Positions 54,915-63,700 of a stretch of 64,000 bases of DNA are shown piece by piece; position 1 is the stretch's first letter; each line of letters starts with the position of its first letter. The notes below the pieces were generated by a model. That model worked only from the letters and a program-made list of their open reading frames with translations, was not told the DNA's origin and made no database searches. Origin of the DNA: UBA2357 sp041916775 (lineage in GTDB: Bacteria; Pseudomonadota; Gammaproteobacteria; Burkholderiales; Rhodocyclaceae); contig JAYRYZ010000006.1 of assembly GCA_041916775.1 (NCBI GenBank), forward strand, positions 62,001-126,000. The letters are read 5' to 3'. A program made the position numbers and the translations under genes.

Positions 54915-57239
54915 ATGCACTTCGTATTCGGCTCCAAGGCCCACAACCTCGCAGCGCTAGTAGGGAAACTCGACAGGGCCTGCCTATTGCCTCAACTGGC
55001 CTTCAGTGTCGGCGAGTGGCGGCTCGATCAAGAGCGCTGCATGCGTGCCATTGGCGATCAACCCTGGTCTTCCGGCGCACTGGCGGTGCGATCGAGTGCT
55101 CAGGCCGAGGATCAACTGGAAGGTTCGCTCGCGGGAAAGTTCGATTCGCGACTAGATGTCCGGTACGCGCCCTCTCTGCGCGATGCGATCGAGGCGGTGA
55201 TATCGTCCTATGGCAAGCCCGATGATCGGGACGAAGTGCTGATTCAGCCGATGATCGAATCCGCCCAACTTGCCGGTGTCGCGTTCAGCCATTCACCCAA
55301 GAGCAACGCGCCGTACATCACGATCAACGCCACACGTAGCGGCGACACGACATCCATCACCTCCGGCAGTGAATCGCCACCCCTGACTTTCTTTGCATGG
55401 AAGGCATCGATTGACGGCATCCGGGATGCCCAGCTCAAGTCGGTGGCGGATCTTCTCATCGAACTCGAGCAGGTGACAGGTCTGGACCGGCTCGACGTCG
55501 AGTTCGCGATCGATGTCCATGGCCGCCTCTTCCTTCTCCAGGTACGCCCTCTCGTGCTTGAACCGCAGGGTGCCGGCCCCACGCTTACCACGGCGCACCT
55601 GAACACGTTGCGCCAAAAGGTCGAGGTCGGCATGCAGCCTCACCCCTATCTGCATGGCAGGCGCACGGTCTTCGGCGTCATGCCCGACTGGAACCCCGCT
55701 GAGATCATCGGTGTGAGACCTCATCCGCTCGCACTTTCGCTGTACTCCGATCTGATCACCGATGCCGTCTGGGCATATCAGCGCAACAACTATGGGTACA
55801 AGAATCTGCGAAGTTTCCCGTTGATGGTGAACTTTTACGGTCAGCCCTACATCGATGTGCGCGTCAGTTTCAATTCTTTCCTGCCTCGCGACCTGAATGC
55901 CGAACTCTCCGAGCGCCTGATCAATCACTACCTCGACAGCCTGATCAACGCACCCGCACTGCATGACAAGGTCGAATTCGAGATCATCCACTCTTGCTAC
56001 ACCCTGGATATCGACGACCGGCTGAATCCGTTGCTCGGCCAGGGCTTCAGTGATCGCGACGTAGGCGAGCTCAAGGAGAGGCTGCGCACCCTGACCAATC
56101 GCATCATCGACGGGGAGAACGGGCTCTGGCGCGACGATGCGGAGAAGATCGAGATCCTTGCGAAGCGGCGCGAACAGATACTGGGAAGCTCGCTTGATCG
56201 CGTCTCGCGCATGTACTGGCTACTGGAGGACTGCAAGCGTTACGGCACCCTGCCCTTCGCAGGCTTGGCTCGCGCTGGTTTCATTGCAATTCAGCTGCTG
56301 CGCTCTCTGGTCAACGTCGGCGTCCTGAGCGACACCGACTATGATCTGTTCATGGGTAGCCTCAACACGGTCAGCAGCCGCATGTCGCATGATTTCGCTC
56401 AACTGGGCCGAGCCGACTTCCTCGCCCGTTACGGCCACCTGCGGCCGGGCACCTACGATATCCAGTCTCCCCGATACGACGAGGCACCCGATCATTACTT
56501 CGACTGGACGCAGGACAACCGTGGGTCACCCAGGCCGGAACAGCGCTTTTCACTGACGCTCCCGCAAATGCGGAAGATCAGCGAACTCCTGAAGCAACAT
56601 GCGCTCAACCACGATGTGGTGGGCTTGTTCGAGTTCATAAAGGCGGGCATAGAGGGCCGCGAGTACGCGAAGTTCGTCTTCACTCACTCGCTTTCCGACG
56701 CGCTGTCGCTACTCAAGACGCTGGGATCCGAGCTGGGATTCAGCACCGAAGACCTCTCCTATGCGGACATCAGCGTCCTACGAACGCTGTACACGGGTTG
56801 TGGTGACGCTCGCAGCATGCTCGCGACGGCCATCGAGCAGGGCAGGCAGAATTTCCGCCTAACCTCGCAACTCATCCTTCCGCCGCTGATCACGGAGCCC
56901 GACGACGTGCTGCAGTTCGCACTGCCCGCATCGGAGCCCAATTTCATCACCCTGCGCCAAGCCGTCGGTCCGGTTCGCGATCACGAACGCGACAACGACC
57001 TGAGCGGCGGTATCGTGTTGATTCCGAGTGCGGACCCCGGTTTCGACTGGATCTTTTCGCGCGGCATTGCCGCCTTCATCACGGCATACGGTGGCGCCAA
57101 TTCGCACATGGCGATCCGCGCAGGTGAGCTCGGGATCCCCGCCGTGGTCGGCGCCGGCGAGGCACTCTTCCGGCGCTGGTCCTCGGCGCGACGCCTGTTG
57201 GTGGATGCAGCCAATCATCAGGTTCGGGTTCTGCAATGA
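54915..57239 (+). CDS. Probable L-glutamine kinase (PEP-synthase-like, Cj1418 type)
   Basis: 774 aa. N-terminal PPDK-type ATP-grasp domain (LAVRSSAQAEDQLEGSLAGK, about 57-75; GRLFLLQVRPLVLE, about 205-218), a long helical middle region and a C-terminal PEP-utiliser-type swivelling domain with the phospho-carrier His731 in GGANSHMAIRAGELGIPAVV. It lacks the PEP/pyruvate TIM-barrel of true PEP synthase, so it must phosphorylate another acceptor. In C. jejuni Cj1418 the acceptor is the amide of L-glutamine, the first step of MeOPN synthesis; the following two genes match the next steps. Its TGA overlaps the next ATG. Confidence 0.82.
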   Translation: MHFVFGSKAHNLAALVGKLDRACLLPQLAFSVGEWRLDQERCMRAIGDQPWSSGALAVRSSAQAEDQLEGSLAGKFDSRLDVRYAPSLRDAIEAVISSYGKPDDRDEVLIQPMIESAQLAGVAFSHSPKSNAPYITINATRSGDTTSITSGSESPPLTFFAWKASIDGIRDAQLKSVADLLIELEQVTGLDRLDVEFAIDVHGRLFLLQVRPLVLEPQGAGPTLTTAHLNTLRQKVEVGMQPHPYLHGRRTVFGVMPDWNPAEIIGVRPHPLALSLYSDLITDAVWAYQRNNYGYKNLRSFPLMVNFYGQPYIDVRVSFNSFLPRDLNAELSERLINHYLDSLINAPALHDKVEFEIIHSCYTLDIDDRLNPLLGQGFSDRDVGELKERLRTLTNRIIDGENGLWRDDAEKIEILAKRREQILGSSLDRVSRMYWLLEDCKRYGTLPFAGLARAGFIAIQLLRSLVNVGVLSDTDYDLFMGSLNTVSSRMSHDFAQLGRADFLARYGHLRPGTYDIQSPRYDEAPDHYFDWTQDNRGSPRPEQRFSLTLPQMRKISELLKQHALNHDVVGLFEFIKAGIEGREYAKFVFTHSLSDALSLLKTLGSELGFSTEDLSYADISVLRTLYTGCGDARSMLATAIEQGRQNFRLTSQLILPPLITEPDDVLQFALPASEPNFITLRQAVGPVRDHERDNDLSGGIVLIPSADPGFDWIFSRGIAAFITAYGGANSHMAIRAGELGIPAVVGAGEALFRRWSSARRLLVDAANHQVRVLQ

Positions 57240-57841
57240 CGCTTCGGCCAATCCTGGTATCGCAACGGGTCGAGTGCTTTCCGGAGCGTGGCGAACGTCG
57301 GGACGCGCTGGATCAACGCTGGGTGCATTTCCTGCAATCGTGCGGGATGCTCGCCATTCCCTTGCCAAACGCAGCAAACCTTCTGGACGACTATCTGTCG
57401 ATACCTCATTGTTGCGGCGCAGTACTGACCGGCGGCAACGAACCGCCCGGCTGGGGTGACCCCGTACCGGAGCGGGATGCACTGGAGGGCAGTCTGATTG
57501 CGCGTGCGCGCGCAGGCGACTTTCCACTGCTGGGCGTCTGTCGGGGCATGCAGATGATCCAGCATGCGCTCGGGCTCCCGCTGAAACGTATCCACGGACA
57601 CATCGCTGCAGCGCAGGAGATCACCGTCGACGGCGTCCGCGAGACCGTGAACAGCTACCACACGATAGGCACGCACAGCACGGCGCCAGAGACCGAGACC
57701 TGGGCAACAGCCGATGACGGCGTGGTCAAGGCCCTTCGATTGCAAAGCGAACGCGTGGTCGGGATCATGTGGCATCCGGAGCGTGTAGCCCCTTTCGCGC
57801 AGCGCGACATCACCCTTTTCCGCAGGCACTTTCTCTCATGA
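57236..57841 (+). CDS. Probable gamma-glutamyl-CDP-amidate hydrolase (Cj1417 type)
   Basis: 201 aa class I glutamine-amidotransferase fold with the full triad: nucleophile C102 in LLGVCRGMQMIQ, H180 and E182 in GIMWHPERVAPF. AVLTGGNEPPGWGDP and VNSYHTIG are typical of the PuuD/gamma-glutamyl hydrolase branch. It has no synthetase partner, so it probably works as a stand-alone hydrolase. In the MeOPN route this step releases L-glutamate from CDP-L-glutamine to give cytidine diphosphoramidate. It overlaps both neighbours by 4 bases. Confidence 0.82.
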   Translation: MTLRPILVSQRVECFPERGERRDALDQRWVHFLQSCGMLAIPLPNAANLLDDYLSIPHCCGAVLTGGNEPPGWGDPVPERDALEGSLIARARAGDFPLLGVCRGMQMIQHALGLPLKRIHGHIAAAQEITVDGVRETVNSYHTIGTHSTAPETETWATADDGVVKALRLQSERVVGIMWHPERVAPFAQRDITLFRRHFLS

Positions 57842-58608
57842 GAGCACTCATCCTTGCAGCCGGACGCGGCTCCCGCATGCGGGAGCAGACCGAGAACCGA
57901 CCGAAGTGCCTGGTGGAACTGGGCGGTGAGCCGCTTCTGCATTGGCAGTCGCGCGCCTTGCGGAACGCCGGCATGAAGCCGCTGGGCATCGTGACGGGAT
58001 ACCGTCGGGATCAACTCGCCGCTCGTGCCGACCGGGCCTTTCACAACGACCAATGGGCCGAGACCAATATGGTGGCGTCCCTGTGTTGTGCCCGGGATTG
58101 GCTGGAGGAGGAACCGGTGCTCGTGAGCTACTCGGACATCTTTTATCCTGCCTCCACCGCAAGGCGACTTGCCGCCAGTCCGGCCGACATCGCGATCAGC
58201 TACGACCCCGACTGGCTGACCTTGTGGCAGGCACGCTTCGCGCATCCACTCGAGGATGCGGAGAGTTTTGCGCTCGACGGGGAAGGCTGTCTCAAGGACA
58301 TCGGGCGCAAGGTCGACACGCTCGATGCGATCGGCGGACAGTACATGGGCCTCGTGAAGTTCACTCCGGACGGATGGCGCGAGGTGGTCGCATGCCTGGC
58401 CGCACTGGACGATGCGCAGTTACGACGTCTGGACATGACCAGCCTGCTGGGAAAGTTGATCGAGCGCGGCGCGCGCATTCAGGCGGTCGCCCATTCGGGC
58501 GCATGGGGCGAGATCGACTCCGCCAGCGACCTCGCCTATTACCAGGCCCGGATTGACGATGGACAACTCGATCTGGAGGCGCTTACCGGTCCTCTGGAGC
58601 ACCCATGA
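57838..58608 (+). CDS. Probable CTP:phosphoglutamine cytidylyltransferase (Cj1416 type)
   Basis: 256 aa nucleotidyltransferase of the LicC/RmlA-like fold: ALILAAGRGSRMREQTENRP with the catalytic Lys in RPKCLVELGG (K23), then ETNMVASLCCARDWL, VSYSDIFY (metal-binding Asp) and GEIDSASDLAYYQ near the C-terminus. In C. jejuni, Cj1416 joins CTP and L-glutamine phosphate to give CDP-L-glutamine. Choline or sugar phosphates would be alternatives, but the two flanking genes favour phosphoglutamine. Starts and stops overlap neighbours by 4 bases. Confidence 0.82.
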   Translation: MRALILAAGRGSRMREQTENRPKCLVELGGEPLLHWQSRALRNAGMKPLGIVTGYRRDQLAARADRAFHNDQWAETNMVASLCCARDWLEEEPVLVSYSDIFYPASTARRLAASPADIAISYDPDWLTLWQARFAHPLEDAESFALDGEGCLKDIGRKVDTLDAIGGQYMGLVKFTPDGWREVVACLAALDDAQLRRLDMTSLLGKLIERGARIQAVAHSGAWGEIDSASDLAYYQARIDDGQLDLEALTGPLEHP

Positions 58609-59465
58609 GCGAACACGCCCAATTCTGGACGGAGCCGCACCGCCTCGGCCATCGACGTTACCCCAGCGTACTGCATTTCCTGCCGAGCGGATCGGGGGGC
58701 ATGTCGGTGCGACGCATCATCTCCGCGCTCGTGGGCAGTGAATATGCATATCACGGACAACTCGACGAGTTCTGGCTGAACGGCGATATCGGGTGTGCAA
58801 ACACCGAGCGATGGGTCTGGAAGCCAGACGGCAACTACTATCTTGTATCCATCTCCGCTCCACTCGAAGCCTGGTTCCGTCGCCGCGGTCACGATCTCAA
58901 CCGACTGCGCCTGATCCTCACCATCCGCGACCCGCGTGACAGCATCGTGTCGCTATACCACCTGACGCACGACACCCTGCATTCCAAGTACACCGCGGGC
59001 ACGCCCGTGCAATCCGCATACGAGGCGGAACAACGTCGGGTGGCCGAGCTCACCCTGGACGAATACGTGCGGGAGCGATTCGTGTATCAGCTCGAGAATC
59101 TGCGTACCGTAAGGGCGCTCGCGGAACAACTGCACCCGTCACAACGCTGCGTCCTGAGCTATGCCCAGTTGTGCGAGGATTTTCCACGCTTTCTTGCTCG
59201 CCTGATCGATTTTCTGCGTATCGCCCCTGATCCGGCAGTGGTCACCCATCTGCTGCAAACGGAAGATGTCCGCAACAAGGCCTCGCTGAATCCCGGTTCG
59301 TTCGCACACTGCCCCAAGGCGGCCCCGATGCCGGGCAGGCACGTCCGCGAACTTCCTCCAGACACCGTCCAGTTGATCACCCGGCTGGGCGCCGACGTTC
59401 TCGACTGGCTCGAGCAACTGGAGCGTGGCCAACCGGAAGGTCGCCCGCGGCAGGAAATTGGATGA
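58605..59465 (+). CDS. Sulfotransferase-fold protein; candidate phosphoramidate transferase
   Basis: 286 aa. The 3'-phosphate-binding motif of PAPS sulfotransferases is clear: LTIRDPRDSIVSLYH (about 105-119). The N-terminal 5' loop reads LPSGSGGMSVRRI (26-38) in place of P(K/R)SGTTW-like, so the usual catalytic Lys or Arg is missing. The donor made by this operon should be a 3'-phospho-CDP-amidate, chemically analogous to PAPS, so this enzyme may move phosphoramidate rather than sulfate. A normal carbohydrate sulfotransferase remains possible. It overlaps the cytidylyltransferase gene by 4 bases. Confidence 0.72.
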   Translation: MSEHAQFWTEPHRLGHRRYPSVLHFLPSGSGGMSVRRIISALVGSEYAYHGQLDEFWLNGDIGCANTERWVWKPDGNYYLVSISAPLEAWFRRRGHDLNRLRLILTIRDPRDSIVSLYHLTHDTLHSKYTAGTPVQSAYEAEQRRVAELTLDEYVRERFVYQLENLRTVRALAEQLHPSQRCVLSYAQLCEDFPRFLARLIDFLRIAPDPAVVTHLLQTEDVRNKASLNPGSFAHCPKAAPMPGRHVRELPPDTVQLITRLGADVLDWLEQLERGQPEGRPRQEIG

Positions 59466-59472
59466 GCCCGCC

Positions 59473-60735
59473 ATGAACACAGCCCATTCCGCCATAACGT
59501 TCCTTCTTGCCTTGCCTGGCCGCAGCCGGACGCGGATGCTGCGACGGCTGCGGAACGACTCCGACATCGTCACCACGGAACTCCTGGGTGCATTTGCGCT
59601 GACGACCGCATTCGCAATCCGCCCGGACGGGATCGACGCCGAGTACGACGCGCTGCGAACGTCCCGGACATTGCGATCCGCTCTCGGCTCCGATGACGCC
59701 CTGAACGCTGCCTGGCAGCACTTCCAGACGGGTTTCCTCCATGCGCTTCGCAACCATGCCGCTCCAGTCATGGATGACGCCACCCGGCTGGTCGATGTCC
59801 AGCCGGACACCTGGATGATCGCGGACACACTGGCAACGCTGATCCCAGACGCCGGGGCGATCGTCGTCATACCCAACCCGTTGAATCTGCTTGCGGACGC
59901 CTTCGAAGCCTGCGACGGGATCCCGGAACGGATCAAGGATAACGAACACCTTTATCGCGCGCTGTTCGACGGCCCCAAACGGCTTGTGCACGCACTTGCA
60001 GCCTTTGCCGGTCGCGTGCAGGTCGTGCGTCCTGGCGACACAGACTGCCAGGATGACGTTGGCACAGGGGACCAACCTCCCACCTTGATCGCGGAAAGCG
60101 GCGCCAACGCCCCACCCGGCTGGCATGCCTTTGCACACGATCCGGCCTTCTGCAGCATCGCGTCGCAGTATCTCTGCCATCATGCGGAAACGCTGCACGC
60201 CCTTGACTACGATACGGCAGCGCTCGAATCGTCGCTGGAAACCACGCGGCAGTATCTCGCGCTTCACAGCCGTCTGAACGCTGTTGACCTCGAACGCATC
60301 GAGAGCTTCGGCATCGCGCGGGCGACACTCGAAGCGATCGTTCGCGCGGCACCGCCGTGCAGTGACGAGTTGCCTCTGCGACAAGCACTCGCCGACGTTC
60401 TGAACAACCAGGGCGAGGCACTTTTCGCAATCGGCAACATGGACGCCGCGGAGCATGCCATGCGTTACGCACTGACGCTCGATCCCGCGCATGCAGCGAC
60501 CCTGAACAATCTGGGCGTGCTCGCGTGGCAACGGTCCGACCCGGAAGGTGCGATCGATCATCTGTCGCGCAGCTACGCCAGTGCTCCGGACAATCGCAAC
60601 ACGGTAGTGAACCTGGTGGAGATACTGCTTGCGGTCGGCGATTCCGAACGCGTTCGCCAATTGCTCAACCACTACCTGAGCACTCACCCCGAAGACGACG
60701 AGATCTTCGCGCTGGCATTGCAGATCGGGCATTGA
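59473..60735 (+). CDS. TPR protein of the glycan island
   Basis: 420 aa from ATG 59473 (an in-frame ATG at 59425 is possible and overlaps the previous gene). Residues about 310-420 hold TPR repeats (NNQGEALFAIGNMDAAEHAM; NNLGVLAWQRSDPEGAIDHL; VVNLVEILLAVGDSERVRQL). The N-terminal 300 residues match nothing I know with certainty. The opening ITFLLALPGRSRTRMLRRLR faintly resembles the start of sulfotransferase-type P-loops, but key residues are absent. The 58-base gap to the next gene shows nothing. Role in glycan assembly is inferred from context only. Confidence 0.7.
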   Translation: MNTAHSAITFLLALPGRSRTRMLRRLRNDSDIVTTELLGAFALTTAFAIRPDGIDAEYDALRTSRTLRSALGSDDALNAAWQHFQTGFLHALRNHAAPVMDDATRLVDVQPDTWMIADTLATLIPDAGAIVVIPNPLNLLADAFEACDGIPERIKDNEHLYRALFDGPKRLVHALAAFAGRVQVVRPGDTDCQDDVGTGDQPPTLIAESGANAPPGWHAFAHDPAFCSIASQYLCHHAETLHALDYDTAALESSLETTRQYLALHSRLNAVDLERIESFGIARATLEAIVRAAPPCSDELPLRQALADVLNNQGEALFAIGNMDAAEHAMRYALTLDPAHAATLNNLGVLAWQRSDPEGAIDHLSRSYASAPDNRNTVVNLVEILLAVGDSERVRQLLNHYLSTHPEDDEIFALALQIGH

Positions 60736-60793
60736 ACAGGCTCCGCCAGTGCACGGCCACCTTGACCCAGGAACTTGACGGAAGCCAACCACG

Positions 60794-63700
60794 ATGAATG
60801 CCAGCGCAACACATGGTGACGTCCACGCGCCGACGAAACGGCATGTTCTCGTCTGTCTGACCGCCGATAACCCGTTTTGCGAACCCCATGTCGATACCCT
60901 GGTCACACAGGCCGAGCGGGAATTCCGTATCGATGTGTTCCGGATCGCACCTCGCTCATCCGAAGGCCGCGACCGCAAGGCCGACATCGGCCAGATCATC
61001 GCTACATTGGTACTCAGGGCGGACAGGATCCCGGTCGATGATGACGGGGTCATCATAATCGTAGCGCCGCATCTCGAGGCGCCCAACACCGCCGAAACCT
61101 ACCGACAACGACAATTCGCGCTGCGCATGCTCGACGCGCATGGACTCAGGGCTGCGCAGGCGGCGTTCTCGAGCCTGCCCGATCTCGGCGTAGCGACGCT
61201 CGCCGGTACGCCGCAAATCGCGCTCGCAGCCCGCACCGACAACGCGCTGCAGGAACGGCTCGCACGTCAACTGAGCATTCCCGTCGAGCACATCCGGCGC
61301 GGCCAGTACTTTCCCGCACCGCTGTTCTACCTGCGCGCAGCCTGCCTGCGCCGGCTCGTCGCACATTTGAAGCTTGATGCGCGTACGGATGACTCCGCCC
61401 TCATGAGCGCGCTCTCACTCGGATTTCAGCCCGCCTGCCTTGCCATCGGCTATGACGTCCGTGATCTTCTCCCCGGAGTCAGGGCCGCATCGGCCGAATC
61501 GCTCCGGAACCATATCGCGCAGCGTTGCAAGACGGCTGGAACGACCTTGCGCTCCGAGGAGTTCAAGCCCCCGACAGAGCACACGGTGACACCGGTGAGC
61601 GCTCCGGTCAGGTACATCGCCTATTACCTGCCTCAATTTCATGCCATACCCGAAAACGACCGCTGGTGGGGCAAGGGCTTCACCGAGTGGACCAACGTCA
61701 GCCGTGCCACGCCCCGCTTCGTCGGGCACTATCAACCACGGCTGCCGGCCGATCTGGGCTTCTACGACCTTTCCCTCGACGATGTCATGACCGCGCAGAT
61801 TCAGCTTGCCCGGCAACACGGCATCCACGGATTCTGCTTCTACTTCTACTGGTTCAACGGCAAGACGCTACTCGAGACGCCGCTCAGGCAGTTTCTGGCC
61901 GACCCAACAAAGGATTTCCCGTTCTGCCTGTGCTGGGCCAACGAGAACTGGACCCGGCGATGGGACGGCCAGGAGCAGGAGGTCCTCATCGAGCAGAGCC
62001 ATTCGGCCCGTGACGACATCCGCTTCATTGCGCACATCGCGCAGTACCTGCGCGACCCCCGCTGCATCCGTATTGACGGCAAGCCGCTGCTGCTGGTGTA
62101 TCGGGCGTCGCTGCTTGGCGACGCGCGTGCGACCACGAAACGCTGGCGGGACTGGTGTCGCGAACATGCCGTCGGCGAGATTCATCTTGCGGCGGTCCTG
62201 TCTTTCGACATCGACGACCCTCGCCCCTTCGGGTTCGACAGCGCAGTCGAGTTCCCCCCCCACCAACTCAGCAACCTCCCTCCGATCAACAGCACGGTAG
62301 AAATGCTTGACCCCGCCTTCAGCGGCGAGATCCTCGACTATCGCGAAACCGTCCTGCTCGAAGCACTGGGAAAGTACGCCAGCCAGAGTAAGAGCCCATT
62401 CCCACGCTTTCATGGCGTCATGACCGGCTGGGACAACGATGCACGCCGGAATGGCACCGGCAGGACATTTCACCACGCCACCCCTTCCGCCTACGCGAAC
62501 TGGCTCCGGCTGGCGAGCACCGCAACCTTGCGCGACAAGCCACCACAGCAGCGCTACGTCTTCATCAATGCCTGGAACGAATGGGCAGAGGGGGCTCACC
62601 TCGAGCCGTGCAGGCATTTTGGCCATGCCTATCTGACGGCCACGTCCGACACGCTGAGCCTGCTCTCCCCACCTGAAGACCTCCTGCGCGATGACGCGCC
62701 TGCGGCGCTGGGCGCCTCCAGCGCGCTGTTGCACCACCTGCCTGCGCATCTATTCCCGCTGCGAGGGCAGCCTGAACTCGCGCTGTACCGTGAGCGCTTC
62801 TCAAGCCTCGGCCAGGCACCGCGCATACGCGTCGTGCTGTCCTACTCCGCGCTTCACGTCGGCGTGTTCGACACACTGCAGTCTCTCGCCGAACAGAGCT
62901 ACACGAACTGCGCGATCAGCGTCGTCTCGCCCGATCACTTTGCCGCCAGTTGGGCCGCGCCGATCGCCGCGGTACACGTTCCAACCCGCGACGTGCTGGA
63001 CGGGATCAATTGTGTAGCCAATACAGTGGCCGACGAATGGCTGCTTCTCGTCGAGGCTGGCGACCGTATCCTTCCGCATGGACTGCTGGCCATTGCCGCC
63101 GCTGCGGCTGGGCAACCGGGGGCGACGATCTTCTATGCGGACGAGTGCAGCGGCGATGGCAAGATCGCGCCGGTCCGAGCGACGCTCAGGTCAGGCTTTG
63201 ACCCGATCATTCACGCACACCACGACCATCTGGGCGGCATACTCGCGATCCGTCGCAACGCATTCCTTGCGCTGGGCGGACTGCAGCGTCCACTCGACCG
63301 CAGCCCGCTGCACGACCTGACCATGAGGCTGTGCGCGGCGCATGGGGAGCAAACGATTCGGCACATCCCCGAGATCCTGGCTTGGCGCCATACGCCAGCC
63401 CAACCCCAACATCGTGCATTTACGGAGCGCGACAACTTACAGGCATCCGGAGTTGGTACAGCGGTTTCCATCATCGTGCCCACGCACGAGCAGCCGCTGG
63501 CGTTCCAACGCTGTGTGGAATCGCTCTTTGCGCATGCGGGCGAGACACCATTCGAGCTGATCATCGTCGATCACATGAACCGGAGCCCGGCTGCACGCAC
63601 GTTCCTCGACGGTCTGGCAGGGCTTGCGCCCGAACGTATTCGCGTGCTTGCCTGGACCGCGGCGTTCAATATCGCCGCGATGAACAACATGGCGGCCGCC

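Noticed and set aside
54915..57239. Annotation as phosphoenolpyruvate synthase
   Set aside because: The C-terminal PEP/pyruvate TIM-barrel is absent and the neighbours match the glutamine-kinase pathway.
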